Shown: positions 53,082 to 61,540 of the stretch, one piece after another
Position numbering within the stretch: position 1 is the first letter of the stretch
How the letters are laid out: every line of letters begins with the position of its first letter
Assembly (NCBI GenBank): GCA_902576125.1
Contig: CACGUF010000005.1
Location: 28,062-92,061 of the forward strand
Direction of reading: 5' to 3'
DNA from: an uncultured Alphaproteobacteria bacterium
GTDB taxonomy: Bacteria; Pseudomonadota; Alphaproteobacteria; HIMB59; GCA-002718135
Length of the DNA stretch: 64,000 nt
The notes under the pieces: model-generated
The model's database searches: none
Told to the model about the DNA's origin: nothing
Seen by the model: the letters and a program-made list of their open reading frames with translations, nothing else
Program-made: the position numbers and the translations under genes

Positions 53082-53867
53082 TTAATGCTCAAATTTCACT
53101 TTTCGTAATTTTTCTCGCTCCACAGGCCAATTAATCAATGATAGATTTCCAATGTCATCTTCAGCTAGAGCTGTACAACTCTCTACCCAGTCACCATCAT
53201 TGCAGTATAGAACTCCATTAAGCTTTTTTATTACCGGACGGTGAATATGCCCACATATTACAACATCTACCTTAGCCTTTTTAGCACTGTTAGTAACTGC
53301 AAATTCAAAATTACTTATAAAGTTAGTAGCTCTTTTAGTTTGGCCTTTAAGATACTGAGACAAAGACCAATAAGATAAACCTAACTTTCTTCTCAAGTAG
53401 TTTACGACGTTGTTCATTTTTAATATCAATTCATAGAGCGCTGAACCGAGCTTTGCTAACCATTTTGCATTTAAAATTACAGCGTCAAACTCATCCCCAT
53501 GGATTACAAGCGCTTTTCTGCCATCAGCTAGAATATGCTTATATTTTTTTTTAAAAGATATTTTACCAAAAGAAAAGTCGGCAAAGTCTTTCAAAATCTC
53601 ATCATGATTTCCAGGAATAAGTACTACCTTGGTTCCCTTTCGTGCTTTTCTTAATATTTTTTGAACAATATCATTATGTTCTTGGCTCCAATATAATTTT
53701 TTTTTCATACTCCAACCATCAATGATATCACCCACTAAAAATAAATATCTAGACTCTGTGTTTTTGAGAAACTCTAAGAGCATTTCACTTTTACTTCCCT
53801 CTGTCCCAAGATGAAGGTCAGATATCCAAATAGATCTATAATTTTTATGAAAATTATTTTTTTTCAT
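53082..53867 (-). CDS. plcP: phospholipase C of the lipid renovation pathway (calcineurin-like)
   Basis: A 261-residue metallophosphoesterase similar to LpxH but placed next to agt. Metal motifs: SDLHLGTEGSKSEM at residues 16-29, VGDIIDGWSMKK near 46, PGNHDEIL near 85, IHGDEFDAV near 117 and CGHIHRPVIKKL near 206. The extended GSALYELILKMNNVVNYLRRK segment is typical of PlcP. It cleaves phospholipids to diacylglycerol and phospho-headgroup under phosphate shortage. A Pho-like box lies 44-61 bases upstream but points toward the SET gene. Confidence 0.87.
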   Translation of the reverse strand: MKKNNFHKNYRSIWISDLHLGTEGSKSEMLLEFLKNTESRYLFLVGDIIDGWSMKKKLYWSQEHNDIVQKILRKARKGTKVVLIPGNHDEILKDFADFSFGKISFKKKYKHILADGRKALVIHGDEFDAVILNAKWLAKLGSALYELILKMNNVVNYLRRKLGLSYWSLSQYLKGQTKRATNFISNFEFAVTNSAKKAKVDVVICGHIHRPVIKKLNGVLYCNDGDWVESCTALAEDDIGNLSLINWPVEREKLRKVKFEH

Positions 53868-53910
53868 TAAGTTTCTCTAAATAAAAAAAAATTATGAAAC
53901 ATTTATTTCA

Positions 53911-53928
53911 ATGTAAAAAATTTGTAAC
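53911..53928 (+). promoter_or_regulatory. Pho box in the plcP / SET-phoR gap
   Basis: ATGTAAA-AAAT-TTGTAAC: two 7-base repeats with a 4-base spacer, followed by TATTAA at about 53942. Orientation fits transcription of the SET-phoR pair; the divergent plcP-agt operon may also respond. Confidence 0.6.
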
Positions 53929-53985
53929 AATAATTGAGTGGTATTAATTAGTTGTTTTAAGGCTAAATTTATTTATTAGATAAAT

Positions 53986-54483
53986 ATGCAAAAACTTTGG
54001 TACAAAAAAAAATCAACCCTTCATGGCTCAGGACTGTTTGCTATTTCAAAAATAAAAAAAGGTGAAAAAATCATCCAATATATTGGAGACAAGGTTACAA
54101 AAAAAGAAGGAGATCGCCGTGCGGACATTCAGTTAAAAAAAGCTGAAAAGAATAAGAAAAACGGCATGGTGTATGTTTTCGAACTAAATACAAAATACGA
54201 TATTGATGGTGGGGTTGTAAGGAATTATGCAAGATTCATTAATCATTCTTGTGATCCAAATTGTGAAGTAGATATAACCAATAATGAAATTTGGATATCT
54301 GCGATAAAGAATTTAAAAAAAGACACAGAACTAACATATAACTATGGCTATCCTTTTGATAGCGATTTTGAGGATCATATTTGTAAATGTGGATCCAAAA
54401 AATGCGTAGGCTATATTTTAAGTGATGATGATTGGCCTAAATTAAAAAAATATGAAAAAAAACATAAAAAAAGCACTAGATAA
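53986..54483 (+). CDS. SET-domain protein (lysine methyltransferase type)
   Basis: A 165-residue stand-alone SET domain. HGSGLFAISKIKKGEKIIQYIGDKV at residues 14-38 is the SET-N part; ARFINHSCDPNCEV near 77-90 holds the catalytic N-H-S-C-x-P-N; ELTYNYGYPFD near 115 the Y-D/N-Y-G block; and CKCGSKKCVGYI near 132-143 is a post-SET zinc site (C-x-C-x4-C). These marks are complete, so activity is likely. The protein is lysine-rich. It sits directly before phoR, which starts inside its 3' end (32-base overlap), behind a Pho box. Its target is unknown. Confidence 0.87.
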   Translation: MQKLWYKKKSTLHGSGLFAISKIKKGEKIIQYIGDKVTKKEGDRRADIQLKKAEKNKKNGMVYVFELNTKYDIDGGVVRNYARFINHSCDPNCEVDITNNEIWISAIKNLKKDTELTYNYGYPFDSDFEDHICKCGSKKCVGYILSDDDWPKLKKYEKKHKKSTR

Positions 54484-55486
54484 AACACCTTTAATTACAA
54501 TTGTTATCGATATTGATAGGAATGTCACTTACTATAATAATTTTGCTAAACAAAAATTTCTTTTTCTTGAAGAAGGAAGGGATATCAATGCTGTAATTAG
54601 ATCTGCTGAGCTAAACAAATATATTGATAAGGCTTTTACTGAAAAGATTGATAACAAAATAGAATTTCAACCATCTAATTTTGAAGATTGGTATTTTATA
54701 GCTGATCTTGTTTTTTTTCATGAAAATGATGGCTCAGATTCTGAATTAACTATCATGCTAACAGATCAAACAATGCTTTATAGTTATGAAAAAATGCGAA
54801 CTGATTTTGTTGCCAATGTTAGTCACGAATTACGAACACCCCTCTCCTCTATTGTAGGTTATATTGAGACTATAAAGAATGATATTAATCTTGATAAAAC
54901 GACCACTCATAAATTTTTGGATATTATGGAAGATCAAGCATGGCGGATGACAAGGTTGGTTGAGGATTTATTGCTATTAAGTAAATATGAAACTGAAGAT
55001 AAACCTCTTCAGTTTAAAGAAGTAGAAATTGTAAAAGTTGTTCAAAGCGCCATTGATAACTTAAATAAAAAAATAGAAGATAAAAATTTAAAAGTAAATT
55101 TAGATGATGATTGTAATCAAAAAATAATTTCTCTTAACAGTGATTCTATGATTCAAGTATTTATTAATATCATCGATAATGCCATTAAATATTGTCAGGA
55201 AGGCAGTGATATAAATATTGCTCTTAAGGAGACTATGGTGGATGACAATATATATGTTCAAGTGCAAATTGAAGATCAAGGTGAAGGAATTTCAAGTGAG
55301 CACCTCGGTCGTTTAACAGAGCGATTTTACAGAATTGATAAAAACCGCTCTAGAGATTTAGGCGGTACAGGATTAGGCTTATCAATTGTTAAACATATTA
55401 TAAATCGTCATAATGGAAAACTAACAATTGAAAGTGAGCTTGAAAAAGGGAGCATTTTTAGTGTTTACTTACCTGCACTAAATTAA
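54452..55486 (+). CDS. phoR: phosphate-sensor histidine kinase PhoR, without membrane helices
   Basis: A 344-residue kinase. Residues 1-110 form a PAS-like domain (TPLITIVIDIDRNVTYYNNFA); the H-box is FVANVSHELRTPLSSIVGYIET near 120-141; N-box FINIIDNAIKYCQEG near 232, G1 IEDQGEGI near 262, and G2 GGTGLGLSIVKHII near 302. Typical PhoR proteins begin with membrane helices; none is visible here. It overlaps the SET gene and is followed by pstS; its partner PhoB is coded at 60841-61524. It probably senses through PhoU and Pst. Confidence 0.9.
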   Translation: MKKNIKKALDKTPLITIVIDIDRNVTYYNNFAKQKFLFLEEGRDINAVIRSAELNKYIDKAFTEKIDNKIEFQPSNFEDWYFIADLVFFHENDGSDSELTIMLTDQTMLYSYEKMRTDFVANVSHELRTPLSSIVGYIETIKNDINLDKTTTHKFLDIMEDQAWRMTRLVEDLLLLSKYETEDKPLQFKEVEIVKVVQSAIDNLNKKIEDKNLKVNLDDDCNQKIISLNSDSMIQVFINIIDNAIKYCQEGSDINIALKETMVDDNIYVQVQIEDQGEGISSEHLGRLTERFYRIDKNRSRDLGGTGLGLSIVKHIINRHNGKLTIESELEKGSIFSVYLPALN

Positions 55487-55502
55487 CTAATAAAAAATAA
55501 AT

Positions 55503-55536
55503 CTTTAATATTTCTGTAACAATAGACTTCTATTTA
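55503..55536 (+). promoter_or_regulatory. probable Pho-type promoter of pstS
   Basis: CTTTAAT-ATTT-CTGTAAC (55503-55520) keeps the 7-4-7 spacing; ten bases later TATTTA (55531-55536) fits a -10 element. The first repeat is degenerate compared with the phoB and pstC sites. Confidence 0.5.
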
Positions 55537-55567
55537 AAATTTAAATTTATTTAAAAAGAGGTTTAGA

Positions 55568-56143
55568 ATGAAAAAAATTATTGTTAGTTTAATTACTCTT
55601 TCTTTTGCAGTAACCAGTTCAGCTTCTGCAAGAGATTACATATCTATTGTTGGATCTTCGACGGTGTATCCTTTTGCAACATTGGTTGCAGAAAAACTAG
55701 CATCTGGAGGAATGAAAGCTCCTGTAATAGAAAGTACTGGCTCTGGTGGTGGACACAAATTATTTTGTGCAGGTGTTGGTGTAGAGCACCCTGATATTAC
55801 AAACTCTTCAAGAGCACAGAAAGATAAAGAATTTGCACTTTGCCAAGATGGTGGTGTAACAGATATCGTAGAAGTTCGTGTAGGGAATGATGGTATAGCA
55901 TTTGCTTACTCTGCTGATTATGAATGGAAATATACAAATGGTGCATCTATGGCCGGTGGTATTGATCTTTCTAAAGAAGAAATTTGGCAAGCAATGGCTA
56001 GAGATAATAAAGATGCGCCAGAAACTTGGTTTGATATTGATAAAAGATTACCAAAAGTAGAAATATCTATTATGGCACCTCCTCCTTCTTCAGGAACCAG
56101 AGATGCATTTGACTCGCTTGTTATGAAAAAAAGGCTGTGTTAA
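55568..56143 (+). CDS. pstS: PstS phosphate-binding protein, N-terminal part before frameshift
   Basis: The first 191 residues of the periplasmic phosphate-binding protein: signal peptide (1-21, ending SSASAR), ISIVGSSTVYPFA (phosphate-binding S-S-T), ESTGSGGGHKLFC, ITNSSRAQK, and the second phosphate site PPPSSGTRDAFDSL near 175-188. The frame then runs into a stop after RLC. The continuation lies one base out of step at 56148-56564 because of an A7 run at 56126-56132; with six A's the protein would be 331 residues. This could be a real frameshift, an assembly error, or a frame rescued by slippage. Confidence 0.88.
   Translation: MKKIIVSLITLSFAVTSSASARDYISIVGSSTVYPFATLVAEKLASGGMKAPVIESTGSGGGHKLFCAGVGVEHPDITNSSRAQKDKEFALCQDGGVTDIVEVRVGNDGIAFAYSADYEWKYTNGASMAGGIDLSKEEIWQAMARDNKDAPETWFDIDKRLPKVEISIMAPPPSSGTRDAFDSLVMKKRLC
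56126..56132 (+). other. A7 run at the frame break in pstS
   Basis: Seven A's directly after the ATG codon at 56123. Six would keep pstS open into GGC TGT GTT AAG and on to the stop at 56564. The downstream pst and pho genes are intact, so a working PstS is expected. Confidence 0.85.
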
Positions 56144-56147
56144 GGAT

Positions 56148-56564
56148 ATGTTAGTTGCTGATGGTGACTGTAAAGCTTACCGTGAAGATGGGCATGTTAT
56201 TGAAGGTGGTGAAAACGATGAACTTTATGTTGAACACATTTCAAAAGAGCAAGGTGCATTTGGTATCTTTGGATACAGTTTCTTAGCTAATAACGAAGAT
56301 AAAGTAGCTGCTGCTAAAGTTAATGGTGTTGAAATTTCAATGGAAGGTATTCAAGATTATTCATACCCAATTGCAAGACCATTATTCTTCTATATCAAGA
56401 AAGCACATGTAGGTGTAATCCCGGGTTTAATGGATTACGTTAATGAATTTGTAAGTGAAGAAGCAACAGAAGGTTATCTTTTAGATGCTGGTTTGGTTGA
56501 GTTAAGCCCTGCTGATAGAGCTAAAGTTCTAGATGACATTGCAAATTTGAAAAACTACAAATAA
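56148..56564 (+). CDS. pstS: PstS, C-terminal part after frameshift
   Basis: This frame holds the C-terminal 138 residues of PstS: VADGDCKAYREDG, ISKEQGAFGIFGYSFLANNEDKV (the G-A-F-G-I-F-G-Y-S-F segment is typical of marine PstS), YPIARPLFFYIKKAHVGVIPG and SEEATEGYLLDAGLVEL. It has no signal peptide and would not be useful alone. The coding match continues upstream of its ATG into the A7 run, showing that it is one gene with the preceding frame. Confidence 0.85.
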   Translation: MLVADGDCKAYREDGHVIEGGENDELYVEHISKEQGAFGIFGYSFLANNEDKVAAAKVNGVEISMEGIQDYSYPIARPLFFYIKKAHVGVIPGLMDYVNEFVSEEATEGYLLDAGLVELSPADRAKVLDDIANLKNYK

Positions 56565-56581
56565 TTTTAATTGAATTGAAC

Positions 56582-56609
56582 AAAAAGAGGGGAAATCCCC
56601 TCTTTTTTT
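56582..56609 (+). terminator. strong intrinsic terminator after pstS
   Basis: AAAAAGAGGGG and CCCCTCTTTTT pair around AAAT, with the T-run inside the second arm. It separates pstS from pstCAB, which have their own Pho box 15 bases on. This favours surplus PstS over membrane subunits. Confidence 0.9.
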
Positions 56610-56623
56610 ATATCTTAATTTTA

Positions 56624-56641
56624 TTGTAATATAATTGTAAT
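56624..56641 (+). promoter_or_regulatory. Pho box before pstC
   Basis: TTGTAAT-ATAA-TTGTAAT: two identical repeats in 7-4-7 spacing, followed after ten bases by TATTCC (56652-56657) as the likely -10 element, 15 bases before the pstC start. Confidence 0.75.
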
Positions 56642-56671
56642 AAAACTTTAGTATTCCATTCTTTTATTTGC

Positions 56672-58045
56672 ATGTTTTACTGGTCTCTAATAATAATTTT
56701 ACTTGGTATTTACTCTGCTTATATTTTTGGCAAATCACGCATAACTTCACATTCTAGACAATTAGAAATTAAGACAGCTTCCCTGCCAACTTATTATGCA
56801 CAATACATTATGGTTTGGTGCTTACTCCCTGCTCTTATAGTGTATTTTGGTTGGATTATTTTTGAAGATCAGATTATTCAAAATCTTGTCCTTGCTAATT
56901 TTGATTTTGATTTGAACCCTGCCCTTAATGCAAGCTTATTAATTTCAGAAATAAAAAATGTCGCTCTTAGTGACTCGTTTGCCGAAGGTAAGGCAACTGA
57001 AATATTAAATGCTGCTGAACATTACGCTTCAATTAAATATGTAAGCTCAATTTCTTTTTATTTATCGATTTTAATTGTTATGATTTTGGGCGTGATGTTT
57101 GCTTCTAGAAAACTGCAACCTTCTTTTCCTGCACAACAATCAATTGAAAATTATGTTAAATATTTTTTATTTTTTTGCTCCTCTGTAGCAGTATTAACTA
57201 CGGTTGGAATCGTCTTTTCATTATTATTTGAAAGTTTACGATTTTTTTCTGATGTATCTGTATTTGAATTTTTATTTGGAACAAAGTGGTATCCTTACAT
57301 TCCAATTCGCGAAGGACAATCAGGATCACAAGGATCATTTGGTGCAGTACCAATTTTTGCTGGGACATTTTTAATAATGATTGTTGCCATGTGTGTAGCT
57401 ACGCCTATTGGTTTATTTACTGCTATTTATTTAGCAGAATATGCATCACCAAGAGTAAGAAGAATTATCAAACCTCTTTTAGAAATTTTAGCTGGTGTAC
57501 CGACAATTGTTTATGGTTTTTTTGCGTTTGTGACTGTTGCACCTTTTGTAAAAACATTTGGGCAATCACTTGGGATTGATGCTTCACCCACTAGCGCTCT
57601 TGCAGCAGGGTTGGTGATGGGCATTATGATTATCCCGTTTATATCGTCATTATCAGATGATGTTATTAATTCTGTTCCTCAAAGTTTAAGAGAAGGCTCT
57701 TTGGGCATTGGTGCAAATAAAGCGGAAACAATTAAAAGAGTCATCTTGCCAGCAGCACTGCCTGGAATTGTTGGTGCTTTTTTATTAGGAGTTTCAAGGG
57801 CTATAGGAGAGACAATGATTGTCGTTGTGGCGGCTGGAACAGCTCCAAATTTAACAGCCAATCCCTTTGAAAATGTCACTACCGTTACCGTCCAAATTGT
57901 AATTGCCCTAATAGGTGATCAAGAATTTGATGATCCAAGAACTTTATCTGCTTTTGCTTTGGGATTAGTATTATTTGTCATTACATTAATTCTTAATATT
58001 TTTGCTTTAAGAATTGTGAAAAAATATAGAGAGCGCTATGAGTAA
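56672..58045 (+). CDS. pstC: phosphate ABC transporter permease PstC
   Basis: A 457-residue membrane protein, longer than E. coli PstC (319) because of an N-terminal extension with extra helices and a periplasmic loop (residues 1-150), as in marine alphaproteobacteria. The PstC core begins near 170: FEFLFGTKWYPY, FGAVPIFAGTFLIMIVAM, IYLAEYASPRVRRIIKPLLEILAGVPTIVYGFFA, and the EAA loop EGSLGIGANKAETIKRVILP near 340-359. The last 8 bases overlap pstA. Works with PstS, PstA and PstB in high-affinity phosphate uptake. Confidence 0.94.
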   Translation: MFYWSLIIILLGIYSAYIFGKSRITSHSRQLEIKTASLPTYYAQYIMVWCLLPALIVYFGWIIFEDQIIQNLVLANFDFDLNPALNASLLISEIKNVALSDSFAEGKATEILNAAEHYASIKYVSSISFYLSILIVMILGVMFASRKLQPSFPAQQSIENYVKYFLFFCSSVAVLTTVGIVFSLLFESLRFFSDVSVFEFLFGTKWYPYIPIREGQSGSQGSFGAVPIFAGTFLIMIVAMCVATPIGLFTAIYLAEYASPRVRRIIKPLLEILAGVPTIVYGFFAFVTVAPFVKTFGQSLGIDASPTSALAAGLVMGIMIIPFISSLSDDVINSVPQSLREGSLGIGANKAETIKRVILPAALPGIVGAFLLGVSRAIGETMIVVVAAGTAPNLTANPFENVTTVTVQIVIALIGDQEFDDPRTLSAFALGLVLFVITLILNIFALRIVKKYRERYE

Positions 58046-59318
58046 TCAATTCTCACATGAAAAAATAATTCAGTTACGAAAAAAAAGAAGCGCAGCTGAT
58101 CGTCGTTTTAAAACCTATGGATTAATAGCCACCGTAATAGGAATGGCAATTTTATTTTTTTTATTATTTACAATTTTTTCTAAGGGATACTCTTCCTTTC
58201 AAAAAACAGTCATTGAACTAGACGTAACGTTTGATCAGGAAACATTAAAAATTACACCCAACGCAACTTATGAAGAACAAGTAGAAGCTAAATTTTTTAA
58301 AGTAAAGAAAAACGCCATAGCGAATGCGCTACCTGACTTAAGTAAAAAAGATATTAAGTTAATGAAAAAAATGTTTTCAATAAATGTTGATAAGGAAATT
58401 AAAGAGTATTTTTTACAAAATCCAAATATCCTAAACACTACGCAGAAGCTTTTAGTAACAGCGCATAGTGATGTAGATCAAATGTTAAAAGGAAATGCTA
58501 AACGTAATATTGAAGAGAAAAAAAGAAAATTGAATGATAGGCAGTTGGAATTTTTTGATGAATTTGTTTTTACTGGAAGATTAAAATCAAAATTCAATAA
58601 TTTCTTTTTCACTAATGCGGATTCTAGGCATCCTGAATTAGCTGGTATTGCAGGCTCTTTTGTAGGATCTTTATTTACTTTAATTACAGTTTTTTTATTA
58701 GCGTTTCCAATTGGTATTGGGGCGTCAATTTACTTGGAAGAATTTGCACCAAAAAATAAATTTACAGAACTCATTGAAGTCAATATTGCAAACTTAGCAG
58801 CAGTCCCTTCTATTGTGTTTGGTTTATTAGGATTGGGAATCCTGTTAAATGTTTTTGGATTTCCAAGAAGCACTCCTTTAGTAGGAGGAACTGTTTTGGC
58901 ATTAATGACACTCCCAACGATTATTATAGCATGCCGAGCATCTCTAAAAGCTGTTCCACCTTCCATAAAAGAAGGCGCTTTAGCAATGGGAGCTTCAAAA
59001 ATGCAGGCAGTTTTCCATCACCAAGTACCCTTGGCATTACCGGGCACATTAACGGGGACAATAATTGGTTTAGCTCAAGCCTTAGGAGAAACGGCTCCTT
59101 TAATTATGATTGGTATGATTGCTTTTATTCCCAATATTCCAACAGGTTTCACCGAACCCTCAGCTGCTCTTCCTGTTCAGATATATCTATGGGTAGAAAG
59201 TGCAGAGAGAGGTTTTCAGGAAAAAACAGCTGCCGCAATAATGATGATATTAATTTTTTTATTTTTAATGAATGCTATAGCAGTATTCTTACGAAGTAGA
59301 TTTGAGAGGAAGTGGTAA
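58038..59318 (+). CDS. pstA: phosphate ABC transporter permease PstA
   Basis: A 426-residue membrane protein with one N-terminal helix (residues 32-50) and then an extended soluble region rich in Lys and Asp (about 55-195) before the permease core. Core marks: [56 protein letters not shown], and the EAA loop [20 protein letters not shown] near 313-332. The long loop may contact PstS. It overlaps pstC and lies one base before pstB. Confidence 0.94.
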   Translation: MSNQFSHEKIIQLRKKRSAADRRFKTYGLIATVIGMAILFFLLFTIFSKGYSSFQKTVIELDVTFDQETLKITPNATYEEQVEAKFFKVKKNAIANALPDLSKKDIKLMKKMFSINVDKEIKEYFLQNPNILNTTQKLLVTAHSDVDQMLKGNAKRNIEEKKRKLNDRQLEFFDEFVFTGRLKSKFNNFFFTNADSRHPELAGIAGSFVGSLFTLITVFLLAFPIGIGASIYLEEFAPKNKFTELIEVNIANLAAVPSIVFGLLGLGILLNVFGFPRSTPLVGGTVLALMTLPTIIIACRASLKAVPPSIKEGALAMGASKMQAVFHHQVPLALPGTLTGTIIGLAQALGETAPLIMIGMIAFIPNIPTGFTEPSAALPVQIYLWVESAERGFQEKTAAAIMMILIFLFLMNAIAVFLRSRFERKW

Positions 59319-59319
59319 T

Positions 59320-60081
59320 ATGAACAATGTAAAAGTGTCTACCAAAAATGTGAATGTGCATTACGGCACTAAGCAAGCGCTTCACCGAGTAACACTTGAT
59401 ATCAATGAAAAGGAAGTTACAGCACTGATTGGACCTTCTGGTTGTGGTAAATCTACTTTTCTAAGATGTATAAATAGAATGAATGATTTAATTGATATTT
59501 GTAAAGTAGATGGATCTATTACGGTTGATAATGAAGAAATTATTTCGGATGAAGTTGATGTCGTAAGTCTTCGATCCAAAATTGGTATGGTTTTTCAAAA
59601 ACCAAATCCTTTTCCAAAATCTATTTTTGATAATGTAGCTTACGGACCAACTATTCACGGTATCGTCGAGACTAAAACAGATTTAGAAGAGATAGTTCAT
59701 TCATCTTTAAAAAGAGCAGGACTGTTAAAAGAAGTAAAAGATCGTTTGCATGAACCAGGGACTAGTTTGTCTGGCGGTCAGCAACAACGGTTATGCATCG
59801 CTCGTGCCATTGCAGTTAATCCTGATATTATTTTAATGGATGAGCCTTGTTCAGCATTAGATCCAATTGCAACAGCAACAATAGAGGAATTAATTGATGA
59901 ACTTAAAAACAAATATACAATTGTAATAGTAACACACTCAATGCAGCAAGCAGCAAGAGTATCGCAACGAACAGGTTTTTTTCATTTAGGTGAACTTGTG
60001 GAGACTGGAGAGACACAAAAAATTTTTACAAATCCTGAAAACGAAAAAACACAAGGATATATAACAGGAAGGTTTGGATAA
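59320..60081 (+). CDS. pstB: phosphate ABC transporter ATPase PstB
   Basis: A 253-residue ATPase; I start at ATG 59320, which follows a GAGAGGA ribosome site, not at the upstream TTG. Walker [20 protein letters not shown] (typical PstB) near residue 34, [22 protein letters not shown] (PstB-specific Q-loop) near 88, signature [16 protein letters not shown] near 147, Walker [15 protein letters not shown] near 168, and [17 protein letters not shown] near 203. It drives the PstCA channel and passes signal to PhoU/PhoR. Confidence 0.97.
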   Translation: MNNVKVSTKNVNVHYGTKQALHRVTLDINEKEVTALIGPSGCGKSTFLRCINRMNDLIDICKVDGSITVDNEEIISDEVDVVSLRSKIGMVFQKPNPFPKSIFDNVAYGPTIHGIVETKTDLEEIVHSSLKRAGLLKEVKDRLHEPGTSLSGGQQQRLCIARAIAVNPDIILMDEPCSALDPIATATIEELIDELKNKYTIVIVTHSMQQAARVSQRTGFFHLGELVETGETQKIFTNPENEKTQGYITGRFG

Positions 60082-60082
60082 C

Positions 60083-60799
60083 ATGGAACAAGATAAACAT
60101 ATTGTTAAATCTTATGACGATGAGATGAAAGAAATTAATAATAACATCTTAGACATAGGAAGCTTAGTGGAGAATCAATTAAAAAGAGCCTTAAGTGCGT
60201 TAAAAAATCAAGATACAGAATTGGCAGAGAAAGTGACAGAAGATGATAATTTAATTGATGAAAAATTTAGAGAACTTGATCAAAATCTTGTTCTTATCTT
60301 GGGTAAAAGACAACCTATGGCAACCGACTTACGGACAATTTTCTCAGCTATTAAAATGAATAAAGATCTTGAAAGGCTCGGTGATCACGCAACAAATATT
60401 GCAAAGCGAACAGCGATGATTGAACTTGTTTTACCAGAAAAACCTGTCCGTGATATCTTAAGAATGGGTGAGCATGTACAGATTATGATCGGAAAAGTGA
60501 TACAATCATTCGTTAATTTTTCTGCAGAAGAAGCTAAAGTTGTATGGAAAATGGATGAAGAAATAGACGATGAATATCTTGGCATTCTGAGACAACTTCT
60601 TACCTATATGATGGAAGATCCAAAGAGAATTTCTGCATGCACAAATCTTCTCTATATGGTTAAAGATTTAGAGAGAGCAGGTGATTATGTGCAGAATATT
60701 GCTGAAGATATTTACTATGCGGTATCAGGAGAACCTCTATACAATGAAGGACCTGATAGAGAATGGGAAGCGATAAAACCACTAAAGAAAAAAAAATGA
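60083..60799 (+). CDS. phoU: phosphate signalling protein PhoU
   Basis: A 238-residue all-helical protein (start at ATG 60083, one base after the pstB stop region; a TTG lies upstream). Two PhoU repeats are visible: LDQNLVLILGKRQPMATDLRTIFSAIKMNKDLERLGDHATNIAKR near 67-110 and LLTYMMEDPKRISACTNLLYMVKDLERAGDYVQNIAEDIYY near 170-210, each with the E-R-x-G-D-x-x-x-N-I metal site. It links PstB to PhoR and represses the Pho response in excess phosphate. Confidence 0.96.
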   Translation: MEQDKHIVKSYDDEMKEINNNILDIGSLVENQLKRALSALKNQDTELAEKVTEDDNLIDEKFRELDQNLVLILGKRQPMATDLRTIFSAIKMNKDLERLGDHATNIAKRTAMIELVLPEKPVRDILRMGEHVQIMIGKVIQSFVNFSAEEAKVVWKMDEEIDDEYLGILRQLLTYMMEDPKRISACTNLLYMVKDLERAGDYVQNIAEDIYYAVSGEPLYNEGPDREWEAIKPLKKKK

Positions 60800-60817
60800 T
60801 TGTAATAAAATTGTAAT
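60800..60817 (+). promoter_or_regulatory. Pho box before phoB
   Basis: TTGTAAT-AAAA-TTGTAAT, two identical 7-base repeats with a 4-base spacer, beginning on the base after the phoU stop. TAAAAA follows ten bases later. This suggests autoregulation of phoB. The core TTGTAAY differs from the E. coli CTGTCAT. Confidence 0.75.
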
Positions 60818-60840
60818 AAAAATTTATTAAAAAATAAATA

Positions 60841-61524
60841 ATGAAATTAAAAGTCTTAATTGTTGAAGATGAAAACTCTCTACTAGAGTTATTAAAATTT
60901 AATTTTACCAAAGATGGTTTTACAGTTGATACTGCAATGGATGGAGAAACGGCGCTTGAAAAAATTTTAAATAAAGCACCTGATCTTTTAGTTTTAGATT
61001 GGATGTTGCCAAAGTTATCAGGAATTGAGTTATGTCGACGTATTCGAAAAAATAAAGAAATAAAAAATCTTCCTATAATTATGTTAACAGCAAGAGGAGA
61101 AGAAGATGATCGTTTACGAGGATTAGAAACAGGTGCGGATGACTATATTACAAAACCTTTTTCAGTGAATGAACTTATGGCAAGAGTAAAAGCAGTGCTA
61201 AGAAGAATTCGTCCCATGTTTGCCGAAGAAGTATTATCATACAAAGGTATTGTTGTTGATTTAGTATCTCATAGTGTCAATAGAGATAATGAAACGCTTC
61301 ATCTTGGGCCAACTGAATTTAATTTACTAGTTTTTTTTATGGAGAATATCGGAAGAGTATTTTCTAGAGAGCAGTTACTAAATCACGTTTGGAAAGATGA
61401 AGCTTTTGTTGAACCAAGAACAGTAGATGTCCATATACGAAGACTTCGAAAAGCAATTAATAATGATGTTAAAGAAGATTATATAAGAACAGTTCGTTCT
61501 GCTGGGTATAGTTTTGGTTCGTAA
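60841..61524 (+). CDS. phoB: phosphate regulon response regulator PhoB
   Basis: A 227-residue OmpR-class regulator. Receiver: acidic pair VEDENS near residue 8-13, phospho-acceptor in LLVLDWMLPKLSGIE near 48-62, TARGEEDDRLRGLETGADDYITKPFS near 82-107 with the conserved Thr and Lys. DNA-binding wing: LGPTEFNLLVFFMEN, FSREQLLNHVWKD, EPRTVDVHIRRLRKAI, and YIRTVRSAGYSF at the end. It is phosphorylated by PhoR and binds the Pho boxes noted here. Confidence 0.96.
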   Translation: MKLKVLIVEDENSLLELLKFNFTKDGFTVDTAMDGETALEKILNKAPDLLVLDWMLPKLSGIELCRRIRKNKEIKNLPIIMLTARGEEDDRLRGLETGADDYITKPFSVNELMARVKAVLRRIRPMFAEEVLSYKGIVVDLVSHSVNRDNETLHLGPTEFNLLVFFMENIGRVFSREQLLNHVWKDEAFVEPRTVDVHIRRLRKAINNDVKEDYIRTVRSAGYSFGS

Positions 61525-61540
61525 GATTATTTATTAGTTT

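Noticed and set aside
57286..57579. Open frame overlapping pstC in another frame
   Set aside because: Its translation is rich in Cys, Trp and Phe without family features; pstC in this region is clearly coding.
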